From UBA6183 sp964545895 (lineage in GTDB: Bacteria; Bacteroidota; Bacteroidia; UKL13-3), in contig CAZJHS010000022.1 of NCBI GenBank assembly GCA_964545895.1, forward strand, positions 1 to 34,536: a stretch of 34,536 nt of DNA, read 5' to 3'. A program made the position numbers and the translations under genes. Shown in pieces: positions 25,149 through 33,931 of the stretch. The notes under the pieces are model-generated. The model saw only the letters and a program-made list of their open reading frames with translations, was not told the DNA's origin and searched no databases. Within the stretch, counting starts at the first letter, position 1, and each line of letters begins with the position of its first letter.

Positions 25149-26474
25149 ATGAATATTGTACAACATGTAAATGATTTTTTACACCAGAATTTAACACCTA
25201 GCTCCAAGTTTATTGTGGCGGTAAGTGGTGGCAAAGATTCTATTGCATTGTTACATATACTTAAACAATTGGGGGTTGATGCTGTTGCTGCACACTGTAA
25301 CTTTAAGTTAAGAGGAGAAGAAAGTGACGAAGATGAGCGCTTTGTTCAATCATTTTGTAAATTACATGACATAAAACTGGAGTGCATTAGTTTTGATACA
25401 AAAACAATTAGCCTAAATCAAAAAACAGCTATTCAAGAAACTGCTCGTGCGCTACGATATAATTGGTTTGAAGAACTCAGGGTTTCATTAAATGCTGATT
25501 ATATTTTAACTGCACATCATGCAAACGATTTAGCTGAAACTTTTTTATTTAATGCAGCACGTGGATCAGGAATAAATGGACTGAAAAGTATACCAGCAAT
25601 TAATGGATTTATTGCACGTCCGTTGTTACACATTACCCAAGAACAAATAACTAACTACGTTGTAAACAAACAACTTCAGTTTAGAGTTGATAGCTCCAAT
25701 TTATCTGATAAATATTCGCGCAATTTTATACGTCATCAAATTATTCCTTTGCTTGAGCAAATTAACCCCCAAGCTGTTGAGCACATTATGCAATCAACAC
25801 AAGTAATTAGCTCATTACTTCCTATTGTGGAGGAGAAATTTGATGCCCTAAAAAAACAACTTATTACAACAGATAATGGTAGCATTAACATAAACCTAAT
25901 TGAGTTGCAAAAACTAAACTATGCTTCGCATTTTTTGTTTAACGAACTAAGTGTACTTGGCTTTAATAATACACAAGTTTTAGATATGTTAAACACTTCG
26001 CACCAAAGTGGAAGTAGTTGGAATAGTCATTCACATATTGCAAGTATTAATCAGGCCAAATTAATTGTTTATCCAGTTACTGAAACTGCATTTGAACATG
26101 AAGAAATTTTGGTTGATGAAATAAAAGAAACAACACTTGTTACTTTAAAAAATCAAACACTAAAACTATTATTAATTAAAGCAGAGGAAGCTAGTTTTAG
26201 TGAGCACGAATTATACTTAGATATAGATAAAATTACTTGGCCCATTACATTCCGTAATTGGCAAATGGGTGATAAGTTTTCGCCATTAGGGTTAAAAGGT
26301 CGTAAAAAAATTAGCGACTATTTTATTGATAAAAAAACACCCGATTTATTGAAACAAAAAAGCATTGTAATTACAGACTCTAAAGACATTATTGGGCTGT
26401 TTCCTTTTACCATAGATAACCAAGTAAAAATAACCCCAACAAGTAAACATATTTTAAAAATAACAATGGCTTAA
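25149..26474 (+). CDS. tilS: tRNA(Ile)-lysidine synthetase
   Basis: This 441-residue enzyme adds lysine to C34 of the tRNA-Ile with CAU anticodon so that it reads AUA. The PP-loop SGGKDS is at residues 26-31, followed by AAHCNFKLRGEESDEDERFV, the LTAHHANDLAETFLFNAARGSGINGL segment and NFIRHQIIPLLEQINP, which define TilS. The C-terminal TilS domain is present (FRNWQMGDKFSPLGLKGRKKISDYFIDKK). It is essential in most bacteria. It converges on polA with a shared terminator between them. Confidence 0.97.
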   Translation: MNIVQHVNDFLHQNLTPSSKFIVAVSGGKDSIALLHILKQLGVDAVAAHCNFKLRGEESDEDERFVQSFCKLHDIKLECISFDTKTISLNQKTAIQETARALRYNWFEELRVSLNADYILTAHHANDLAETFLFNAARGSGINGLKSIPAINGFIARPLLHITQEQITNYVVNKQLQFRVDSSNLSDKYSRNFIRHQIIPLLEQINPQAVEHIMQSTQVISSLLPIVEEKFDALKKQLITTDNGSININLIELQKLNYASHFLFNELSVLGFNNTQVLDMLNTSHQSGSSWNSHSHIASINQAKLIVYPVTETAFEHEEILVDEIKETTLVTLKNQTLKLLLIKAEEASFSEHELYLDIDKITWPITFRNWQMGDKFSPLGLKGRKKISDYFIDKKTPDLLKQKSIVITDSKDIIGLFPFTIDNQVKITPTSKHILKITMA

Positions 26475-26480
26475 AACAAA

Positions 26481-26508
26481 AAAGACCACCAACTTTGTGG
26501 TGATCTTT
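26481..26508. terminator. Shared terminator between tilS and polA
   Basis: Hairpin with arms 26481-26491 and 26498-26508 (AAAGACCACCA, one C-A mismatch), flanked by A-runs on the left and T-rich sequence on the right, so it may work in both directions. Confidence 0.7.
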
Positions 26509-26527
26509 CTGTTTTAATTTTATGTTT

Positions 26528-29353
26528 TTAGTGTGCTTCTAACCAGTTGTTACCCACTCCTGACTCGGCAATTACCGGAACCTCTAAAGTCATGGCCTTT
26601 TCCATTTCTTCTTTCACCAAAACTTTCACTTCTTCTATTTCCGATTTATGCACATCAAACAAAAGTTCATCATGTACTTGTAAAATCATTTTTGATTTTA
26701 AATGAGGCAGTGCTTGCATGCGTTTATAAATATTAATCATGGCAAGTTTTATCATATCAGCAGCGCTACCTTGTATTGGTGCGTTAATAGCATTTCGTTC
26801 AGCAAAACCACGCACTGTAAAATTAGCCGAGTTTATATCGCGCAGGTATCTTCTGCGGCCCATTAATGTTTGCACATAACCATACTCTTTTGCAAAATTT
26901 ATGGTGGTATTCATATACGTTTTTATGGCAGGATATTGTTTCCAATATTCATCAATAATGGTTGCAGCTTCCTTACGTGGAATACCTAAACTTTGCGACA
27001 AACCAAAAGCTGATTGGCCATAAATAATTCCGAAGTTTACTGCTTTTGCATTTCGCCTTTGCTCTGATGTAACTTCAGTTACTTCAATGCCATATACACG
27101 TGCAGCCGTGGCCGTATGAATATCAATACCTTGTTTAAATGCATCAATCATTGCTGGCTCTTTGGCTATTGAGGCAATAATGCGCAACTCAATTTGAGAG
27201 TAATCTGCACTCAACAAAACGTACTCCTCGTTACGTGCAATAAATGCTTTTCGCACTTCCTTGCCCCTATCAGTACGAATAGGAATATTTTGAAGATTAG
27301 GATTGTTAGAACTTAACCTACCAGTTGCTGCTACCGCTTGATTAAATGAAGTGTGTAATCTACCCGTTGTTTTGTTAATTAATTCGGGCAATGCATCAAC
27401 ATAAGTTGATTTTAGTTTTTGCAGTTGACGTACATCTAAAATACAACGAACTATTTCATGCTCAGTTAAATTTTGCAACACATCTTCACCTGTTTGATAC
27501 TGCCCTGTTTTTGTTTTTTTAGCTTTAGGATCAAGTTTCAAATGATCAAATAAAACCTCGCCTAATTGCTTAGGTGATGATATATTAAAATCAACACCTG
27601 CAAGCTCTAAAATGCGCTTTTCTAATTGCGTAATTTCAGTTTGTAGTTCTATTGAGTAATCATTTAAAAACTGCTTGTTTACATTAATACCTTCTAACTC
27701 CATATCAGCCAAAACTGGCACTAATGGTTGCTCCATTTCAAACAATAATTTTTCGGCTTCGCACGCTTTTAATTGCGGTGCCAATTTTTGTTTAAGTTGA
27801 AAAGTGATATCCGTATCTTCTACAGCATATTCTTTAATTTTCTCTACATCCACATCGCGCATGCTTAACTGATTTTTTCCCTTTTTACCAATTAACGTTT
27901 CGATGCTTACTGGTTGATAATTTAAATAGGTTTCAGCCAAATAATCCATACCATGGCGCAAATCTGGCTCTATTAAATAGTGCGCCAACATGGTATCAAA
28001 CACAGGGCCTTTTAAATCTAACCCATAACGCTTCAATACGCTTAAATCAAACTTTACATTTTGTAAAATTTTAGTAATTGTATCACTTTCAAAAACGGGT
28101 TTAAAAGCGTGTAATAATTGTTTAGCCTCATCAAAATTTGGAGGGCAGGCAACGTAATATCCATGATGTGCTTTGTAGCTAAAGCTAAAGCCCACAATGT
28201 CGTTATCTATTTTATCAAGACTAGATGTTTCCGTATCAAAACATACTTCAGTTTGTTGTAGTAATTCTTGTAAAACTTGTTGCAAATGCTCATTGCCATT
28301 AACCAAAATATACTCGTGTTCGGTAGTGTCAATTTTTGCAAAATTAGATACAGAAGTTTCAGTCTCATTACTTACAGCTGTCGTATCAACAGTTGCCGAA
28401 CCTTGATTAAACAAATCGAAAGCAGCTGCAGGAGCAGCAGCGGTTTGCTTACCCTCTGCTACAGGTATTTCAAGCTCAGTTCCGAATAAACGCTTGGCTA
28501 ATGTTTTAAACTCCAACTCGGCAAAAAGTTTTTCTACTTCTTCCTTGTTAGGTTCTTCCATAATAAGCTCTTCTTCTACTAAATCAATAGGCACATTAAC
28601 ATCAATAGTTGCTAAACGCTTACTTAAAAATGCTTGCTCTTTAAACGCTTCTACATTTTCTTTTTGCTTGCCTTTTAATTCGTGTGTGTGCTCATACAAG
28701 CCTTCCATGCTTCCGTATTTTTGTACCAAAAGTTTAGCAGTTTTCTCTCCCACACCAGGTATTCCGGGTATGTTATCTACCGCATCACCCCACATACCCA
28801 AAATATCAATTACTTGGTTTACATCTGTAATTTCCCAACGTTTAAGCACTTCAGGCACGCCCATAATTTCATACTCGTTGCCCATACGCGCAGGCTTGTA
28901 AATAAAAATATGTTCGCTAACTAATTGTCCAAAATCCTTATCAGGTGTCATCATGTACACATCAAAGTTTTGCAGCTCGGCCTTTTTAGCTAATGTGCCA
29001 ATTACATCATCAGCCTCGTATCCTGGCCTAATTAATAACGGAATACGCATGGCTTCGGTAATTTTCATGATGTAAGGCAATGCTTTCGAAATATCTTCAG
29101 GCATTTCCTCGCGATGAGCTTTGTAGTGCTCATATTCATCATGCCTAGCAGTTGGTTCTGATGTATCAAAACTAACTCCGATATGAGTTGGCTTTTCCTT
29201 TTTTAAAATATCTAAAACGGTATTGATGTATCCAAAAATGGCTGATGTATTAAACCCGTACGATGTAATGCGAGGATTTTTACTAAAGGCAAAATAAGCT
29301 CGGTAAACCAGCGCCATGCCATCTAACAGAAAAAGTTTTTTTCGTTGCTGCAT
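26528..29353 (-). CDS. polA: DNA polymerase I
   Basis: A 941-residue polymerase for repair and Okazaki-fragment processing. It has a 5'-3' exonuclease part (1 to about 290, with LLDGMALVYRAYFAF, GYEADDVIGTL and DKDFGQL), a 3'-5' exonuclease part whose first motif CFDTETSSLD is intact (about 370-379), and a polymerase part with LLSADYSQIELR (about 713), RNAKAVNFGIIYG (about 763-775) and LQVHDELLFDV (about 890). All three activities seem preserved. An Ala-rich linker at about 300-325 joins the first two parts. A TATATTTG box lies 20 bases before the ATG. Confidence 0.98.
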   Translation of the reverse strand: MQQRKKLFLLDGMALVYRAYFAFSKNPRITSYGFNTSAIFGYINTVLDILKKEKPTHIGVSFDTSEPTARHDEYEHYKAHREEMPEDISKALPYIMKITEAMRIPLLIRPGYEADDVIGTLAKKAELQNFDVYMMTPDKDFGQLVSEHIFIYKPARMGNEYEIMGVPEVLKRWEITDVNQVIDILGMWGDAVDNIPGIPGVGEKTAKLLVQKYGSMEGLYEHTHELKGKQKENVEAFKEQAFLSKRLATIDVNVPIDLVEEELIMEEPNKEEVEKLFAELEFKTLAKRLFGTELEIPVAEGKQTAAAPAAAFDLFNQGSATVDTTAVSNETETSVSNFAKIDTTEHEYILVNGNEHLQQVLQELLQQTEVCFDTETSSLDKIDNDIVGFSFSYKAHHGYYVACPPNFDEAKQLLHAFKPVFESDTITKILQNVKFDLSVLKRYGLDLKGPVFDTMLAHYLIEPDLRHGMDYLAETYLNYQPVSIETLIGKKGKNQLSMRDVDVEKIKEYAVEDTDITFQLKQKLAPQLKACEAEKLLFEMEQPLVPVLADMELEGINVNKQFLNDYSIELQTEITQLEKRILELAGVDFNISSPKQLGEVLFDHLKLDPKAKKTKTGQYQTGEDVLQNLTEHEIVRCILDVRQLQKLKSTYVDALPELINKTTGRLHTSFNQAVAATGRLSSNNPNLQNIPIRTDRGKEVRKAFIARNEEYVLLSADYSQIELRIIASIAKEPAMIDAFKQGIDIHTATAARVYGIEVTEVTSEQRRNAKAVNFGIIYGQSAFGLSQSLGIPRKEAATIIDEYWKQYPAIKTYMNTTINFAKEYGYVQTLMGRRRYLRDINSANFTVRGFAERNAINAPIQGSAADMIKLAMINIYKRMQALPHLKSKMILQVHDELLFDVHKSEIEEVKVLVKEEMEKAMTLEVPVIAESGVGNNWLEAH

Positions 29354-29372
29354 AATATGTTGTGTAACGCAT

Positions 29373-29380
29373 CAAATATA
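29373..29380 (-). promoter_or_regulatory. -7 box of polA
   Basis: TATATTTG read leftward fits TAnnTTTG. No clear -33 TTG. The leader would be about 14 bases. Confidence 0.4.
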
Positions 29381-29401
29381 AACACAACTTGTTATTTGAA
29401 G

Positions 29402-30010
29402 CTATTTTAAACGGATAACTTTTCCTTGTTTTATCACAAATGCGTGTTGTGCTTTATCAAACAGTGGTTTATCCGATTTATTATCGCTGTATGCTTCTAA
29501 AATAATAGCATCGGGGCCATATTTATGTACAAATGCTTCAACTTTATGTATGCCTTTGCAATTAGGGCCATTAAGTATGTATTTATTTTGATGGTAAGTA
29601 AGTTCGGTACCTATGCAAGTGCTGTTAAACCTTCTTGAAACTAGTGGCTCTACAAATATGCGTGGCGATGCTGTAATAACTATTGTGGCAACACCATTTA
29701 ATTGATGTTGTTGTAATACTTTAACAAGTGTTTGATTAAAATCTAAATCAGTTTTTGTGCTCCAGTATTTTTCAATTAGCGCATCTAACTCTGTTGGCGT
29801 AAACCCATTTAAATAGCTTAAAAAAAGTTGCTTAAATTTTGGGGTTGACATTGCTCCTATCAACCATAAAAAATAACACACCACCATAAAAGGTAGCAGA
29901 ATAATTTTGGCAGGATTTTGAGTGAGTATAAAACGATAAAAATCTACCGTGCAATCGCCTTTAAAAAGGGTGCCATCAAAATCAAAAACAATAAATTTAG
30001 TATTAGCCAT
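29402..30010 (-). CDS. HAD-IB family phosphatase
   Basis: A 202-residue HAD hydrolase. The nucleophile motif FDFDGTLFKGD holds D10 and D12, motif II is VIVITASPRIF, and the late motif is LEAYSDNKSDKPLF, giving the usual acidic pair. A cap-like helical region follows the first motif and includes a hydrophobic stretch (ILLPFMVVCYFLWLIGAM), which might sit at the membrane. Its first bases overlap the end of the UbiA-type gene by eight bases, so the two are translated together. HAD phosphatases of this type also occur next to, or fused with, UbiA-type prenyltransferases. The natural substrate could be a phosphoribosyl-polyprenyl phosphate, but that is inference. Confidence 0.85.
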   Translation of the reverse strand: MANTKFIVFDFDGTLFKGDCTVDFYRFILTQNPAKIILLPFMVVCYFLWLIGAMSTPKFKQLFLSYLNGFTPTELDALIEKYWSTKTDLDFNQTLVKVLQQHQLNGVATIVITASPRIFVEPLVSRRFNSTCIGTELTYHQNKYILNGPNCKGIHKVEAFVHKYGPDAIILEAYSDNKSDKPLFDKAQHAFVIKQGKVIRLK

Positions 30011-30875
30011 AAATTACCATTACCGCATAAACTATCCATAAAACTAATGTTGCTTGCAACAATCTATCTTTATAAACCAACACTGTTGGGTCAGCATCTG
30101 TGGCTGATTTGGCATTAAGCAATTGTATGTATCTAAACAACCCAAACACCACAAAAAATGCTGAGTATTTTAATGGTTGATGCAACTTTTCGGGCAACGT
30201 AGTACTTGTTAAAGTATACATTAAATATGCAGTTACACTAATGGCTGCACTAATGTAAATGTATACATCTAAAGTTTGTAAGTTGTATCCATTTAAAGCT
30301 GCACGATGTTTACCAGCCTGGCCATCTAACATCAATAATTCCGATTTTCTCTTTCCAAAAGCTAAAAACAAAGCTAAGAAAAATGTAACCACCACAATCC
30401 AATCGCTTGGCACCACCTGTATGGCATAACATCCAGCCAATACTCGTATTACAAAGCCAGATGCAATACTAAAACAATCGGCAATAGCAACGTGCTTAAT
30501 TTTTAAAACGTAGGCTATATTTATACTTAAATAGGCTAAAAGTGCATACATAAACTGGGTGCTATTTACTTGCCACGTTAGGGTAGCAGACAGTATTAAA
30601 CAAATTAATCCCAGCATAATTGCTTGCTGTTTGGTAACTCTACCAGCAGGTAATGCACGCATTTGTTTACGCGGATGAAGCTTATCTTGCTCCACATCCA
30701 ACAAATCGTTAAACACATAAACAGCAGAACTTAAAAAACAAAACGCAAAAAAAGCCGTAAACACCGTTGGATAAAGCTCCGTGTTAAATAAATTAAACGA
30801 AAACACCATTGGTGCAAGCAGGAACAAATTCTTTATCCAGCTTTGTACTCTAAGCAAACTTAAATATACTTGCAT
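30003..30875 (-). CDS. UbiA-family phosphoribosyl-polyprenyl-phosphate synthase
   Basis: A 290-residue membrane prenyltransferase with about eight or nine membrane segments. The first Asp-rich motif is NDLLDVEQD at residues 56-64, followed by HPRKQMRALPAG, which is the arrangement of decaprenyl-phosphate phosphoribosyltransferases (Rv3806c type) rather than of menaquinone or heme enzymes. A second conserved stretch is FLALFLAFGKRKSELLML, with the Lys/Arg cluster. Such enzymes make 5-phosphoribosyl-polyprenyl phosphate from PRPP. The start at MQVYLSLLRVQSWIKN is chosen over an ATG nine codons upstream because homologues start there. It is divergent from the GT-C-like gene by 31 bases and overlaps the HAD gene. 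Confidence 0.87.
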   Translation of the reverse strand: MQVYLSLLRVQSWIKNLFLLAPMVFSFNLFNTELYPTVFTAFFAFCFLSSAVYVFNDLLDVEQDKLHPRKQMRALPAGRVTKQQAIMLGLICLILSATLTWQVNSTQFMYALLAYLSINIAYVLKIKHVAIADCFSIASGFVIRVLAGCYAIQVVPSDWIVVVTFFLALFLAFGKRKSELLMLDGQAGKHRAALNGYNLQTLDVYIYISAAISVTAYLMYTLTSTTLPEKLHQPLKYSAFFVVFGLFRYIQLLNAKSATDADPTVLVYKDRLLQATLVLWIVYAVMVIYG

Positions 30876-30906
30876 GCCTTGCGAATATAAGGCAATATTC
30901 AATATT

Positions 30907-32607
30907 ATGAATTTTAAAACCTCATCATCGTATCCTCAACTACAAGCTTTTTTGCTTGGTGCAGGGCTACTTTTGGGGTTAATGCCGGTTTTATCTTTTA
31001 TACTAACCAGTATTGGTTTTTTAATAGGCATTAGTATTACAGCCTTTCACTTACCCATCATCTTTTTGGCAACCGTATTTGTGGCCTGGCTTTTAAGTAA
31101 GTCGCAGCATTATTACACGCTAAAAACATTTGGTTGGACGCTAGTCGTATTCATACTTATTTTAGTGCTTGGAGCCGTACATGTAACCTCTATTTTTGAT
31201 ACCAGTTACGATGGTATGTGGTATCATCAAGAAGCCGTAATAAATTTTGCCAAAGGCTGGAATCCCTACAAACACATGCTTTTACCACATGAAGGTACCG
31301 AAACTGGCACTTTTTACGATAATCATTATCCTAAAGCCGTTTGGATTGCTGAAGCAACAGTATATAAATTCACAGGATTGCTGGAATCGGCAAAGGTTTA
31401 TAATTTAGTTTTAGCAAGTGGGCTATTTTTTTTAAGTTGGTTTGGGTTGATGCAGTTCAAATTTATCAACCCAATAGCTAGCTTTTTACTTGCTTTACTT
31501 ATTGGATTTAATCCTACTTCTATCTATCAGCTTTATGCATTTTATGTTGATGGGCAGTTGGGCGCAAGTTTAATGGCTATCATGATATTATTAGTATCAT
31601 CTATACTATTGAACAACCGAACTCTATTTTGGATTGCTTTACTTATTTTTAGCTACTTGGCTAATATTAAATTTACAGGGTTGGTTTATGGCTGTATTGT
31701 TTTAGCATTTTATTTAAGCTACTTAATATGGCGCAAACGCAGCGATTTTAAATATTATTTTATAAGCACAGCCGCTGCTGTTCTTGTAACAGTTGTTGTA
31801 CTTGGTTACCCAACCTATGTAACCAATACGCTTAATAATCAACACCCATTTTACCCCATTATGGGGCCAGGTTCATATGGTGATGATATTGCAAAAATTC
31901 CGCAACCCGCAAACTTTGCAACGTTAAATAGGTTTGATAAGTTTATTACCGCCACATTTGCAGAGCCTATGTGGTGTAGAACTCCCTTAACCACTAAACC
32001 GAAACGATTATTTAAACCTATTTACGACAAATATTATTTTACCCGTGCCGATTTTGAGATAAGTGGATTTGGCCCTTATTATGCAGAACTTTTTGGCGGA
32101 TTTTTACTTGCATTGGCATTACTGTTTTTCATTCCATCTAAATACAAAAAAGAAACTGCCCTATTTTTAACCGTTGTGGTAATAAGCACATTTATTAATA
32201 GCGAAGCTTGGTATGCACGCTATGCACCTCAATTTTGGCTATTTGGAATTGCCTTGGTTGTAGTTTTACACCAAAATAAATACACCAAATATTTGGCATA
32301 TGTGCTTTTGGTTGGGTTGATGTTAAACACAATTTTCTTAGCTAAATTTTATTTTAAACCACATTGGGCCGAAAGCAAATTGATTCGGGCAGAATTTGAT
32401 GCATTAAAAAAACTACCCAAACCAGCACAAATCATGGTGGGCTGGCCAGTAACATTTGCTGTTAAAGCAAACGAACAAGAATTAAAGTTTATTAGTGTAA
32501 CCCAAACTGCAGAAAACCAAGAGCTATATACTCCTTTTACAGGATTTAGCGCAGAATGGGCCAAATTCAATAAAGTAGAAATGGATAGCGCCAAACTACT
32601 TCCATAA
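30907..32607 (+). CDS. Polytopic membrane protein, GT-C glycosyltransferase-like
   Basis: This 566-residue integral membrane protein has about ten to twelve hydrophobic segments and resembles GT-C glycosyltransferases, which use polyprenyl-phosphate sugars on the periplasmic face. The first large outside loop after the early segments carries TSYDGMWYHQEAVINFAKGWNPY (D102, H107, E109), in the place where GT-C enzymes have their catalytic acidic residue, and later FYVDGQLGASLMA and AWYARYAPQFWLFGIAL. A soluble tail of about 60 residues ends the protein. I cannot assign a family with certainty. The frame is open 42 codons further upstream, but that part overlaps the divergent ubiA-like gene; MNFKTSSS at 30907 is the natural start. 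The divergent partner suggests it uses a lipid-linked pentose. Confidence 0.7.
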   Translation: MNFKTSSSYPQLQAFLLGAGLLLGLMPVLSFILTSIGFLIGISITAFHLPIIFLATVFVAWLLSKSQHYYTLKTFGWTLVVFILILVLGAVHVTSIFDTSYDGMWYHQEAVINFAKGWNPYKHMLLPHEGTETGTFYDNHYPKAVWIAEATVYKFTGLLESAKVYNLVLASGLFFLSWFGLMQFKFINPIASFLLALLIGFNPTSIYQLYAFYVDGQLGASLMAIMILLVSSILLNNRTLFWIALLIFSYLANIKFTGLVYGCIVLAFYLSYLIWRKRSDFKYYFISTAAAVLVTVVVLGYPTYVTNTLNNQHPFYPIMGPGSYGDDIAKIPQPANFATLNRFDKFITATFAEPMWCRTPLTTKPKRLFKPIYDKYYFTRADFEISGFGPYYAELFGGFLLALALLFFIPSKYKKETALFLTVVVISTFINSEAWYARYAPQFWLFGIALVVVLHQNKYTKYLAYVLLVGLMLNTIFLAKFYFKPHWAESKLIRAEFDALKKLPKPAQIMVGWPVTFAVKANEQELKFISVTQTAENQELYTPFTGFSAEWAKFNKVEMDSAKLLP

Positions 32608-32648
32608 TTTTATTCAACTGCAATTCTATTATGCAGGCCTTATTACCT

Positions 32649-32657
32649 TATATTTGC
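32649..32657 (+). promoter_or_regulatory. -7 box of purM
   Basis: TATATTTGC, exact TAnnTTTGC, 16 bases before the ATG. No -33 TTG is clear. Confidence 0.45.
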
Positions 32658-32673
32658 CCAAAATATTCCGGTA

Positions 32674-33837
32674 ATGACTTCCGATAAATACATGAAACGT
32701 GGCGTTTCATCACAAAAAGAAGATGTGCACGCTGCCATTAAAAACATTGAAAAAGGCTTATTTCCTCAAGCATTCTGTAAAATTGTTCCTGATTTTTTAG
32801 GTGGCGATGAAAACTACTGTAACCTGATGCATGCCGATGGTGCAGGCACTAAAAGTAGTTTAGCTTATTTATACTGGAAAGAAACAGGCGATTTAAGTGT
32901 TTGGAAAGGCATTGCACAAGACGCTATTGTAATGAATACAAATGATTTGCTTGCGTCTGGAGTATATCAAGATATTTTAATATCTAGTACCATTGGCCGA
33001 AATAAGAATCTAATTCCGGGCGAAGTTATTCAAACAATTATTGAAGGTACCGAAGAGTTTATTGGTATGCTTAGCAGCCATGGTATCAACATACATTCTA
33101 CGGGTGGCGAAACGGCTGATGTTGGAGATTTAGTAAGAACTATTATTGTTGATAGTACAGTAACTGCACGTACTAAACGTAGTCAGATTATTGATAACAA
33201 AAGTATTAAACCAGGCGATGTAATTGTAGGATTTGCTAGCTTTGGGCAAGCTACTTACGAGAAAGAATACAATGCTGGCATGGGAAGCAATGGTTTAACC
33301 ATGGCAAGGCATGATGTACTTTCAAGTCATTATAAAACCGTAAAAGAAAGCTACGATCAACTTGTTCCGGATGATTTGGTTTATACCGGTGGTTTAAAAT
33401 TAACAGATACCGTAGAAGGACATCCGTTAAATGTTGGCAAAATGATTTTGTCTCCAACAAGAACATTTTCGCCTATTATAAAGCAAATTTTTGATGCGCA
33501 TTTCAACGAAATTCATGGAATGATACATTGTACAGGAGGTGCCCACACAAAAGTATTGCATTACACTAATGGGTTGCGTTTTGTAAAAAACAACCTATTT
33601 AAAACCCCTCCTTTGTTTAACATGATTCAGGCTCAAAGCGGAAGCACTTGGCACGAAATGTATAAAGTATTTAACATGGGTAGTTTACTTGAGTTTTATG
33701 TAAACGAATCAACCGCAGATAAACTTATTGCCATTGCAAAAACCTTTAACATTGAAGCGCAAATAATTGGTCATGTAGAAGCTTCAACTAATAAAGAAGT
33801 TGTTATCACTTCAGAGCACGGCACTTTTAATTATTAA
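32674..33837 (+). CDS. purM: Phosphoribosylformylglycinamidine cyclo-ligase (AIR synthase)
   Basis: A 387-residue enzyme of purine synthesis that closes FGAM to AIR with ATP. Characteristic segments are the N-terminal YMKRGVSSQKEDVHAAI, the LMHADGAGTKSSLAYLYWKETGD and VMNTNDLLASGVY stretches of the ATP-binding half, the GGETADVGDLVRTIIVDSTV segment, and LIHCTGGAHTKVL-type sequence (MIHCTGGAHTKVL) in the C-terminal half. It is longer than the E. coli enzyme (about 345 residues), as in other Bacteroidota. The ATG at 32674 follows a TATATTTGC box. A strong two-way terminator lies behind it. Confidence 0.95.
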   Translation: MTSDKYMKRGVSSQKEDVHAAIKNIEKGLFPQAFCKIVPDFLGGDENYCNLMHADGAGTKSSLAYLYWKETGDLSVWKGIAQDAIVMNTNDLLASGVYQDILISSTIGRNKNLIPGEVIQTIIEGTEEFIGMLSSHGINIHSTGGETADVGDLVRTIIVDSTVTARTKRSQIIDNKSIKPGDVIVGFASFGQATYEKEYNAGMGSNGLTMARHDVLSSHYKTVKESYDQLVPDDLVYTGGLKLTDTVEGHPLNVGKMILSPTRTFSPIIKQIFDAHFNEIHGMIHCTGGAHTKVLHYTNGLRFVKNNLFKTPPLFNMIQAQSGSTWHEMYKVFNMGSLLEFYVNESTADKLIAIAKTFNIEAQIIGHVEASTNKEVVITSEHGTFNY

Positions 33838-33880
33838 TTGGTTATATAAAGCCTAAAAGGCCTCGTTAATAAACATAAAA

Positions 33881-33912
33881 AAAGCCGCCCCGAATAATTT
33901 CGGGGCGGCTTT
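33881..33912. terminator. Two-way terminator between purM and the T9SS cargo gene
   Basis: Perfect 14-bp stem (33881-33894 with 33899-33912, GCCGCCCCG core), four-base loop, A-run on the left and T-run on the right, so it can stop transcription in both directions. Confidence 0.9.
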
Positions 33913-33931
33913 TTATTTAATATTTCTATTA

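Noticed and set aside
28197..28924. Rightward open frames opposite polA
   Set aside because: Antisense to a conserved, complete polA; no independent support.
30781..30906. Upstream extension of the GT-C-like frame
   Set aside because: It overlaps the start of the divergent ubiA-like gene and encodes a non-hydrophobic, non-conserved-looking stretch; the ATG at 30907 fits better.
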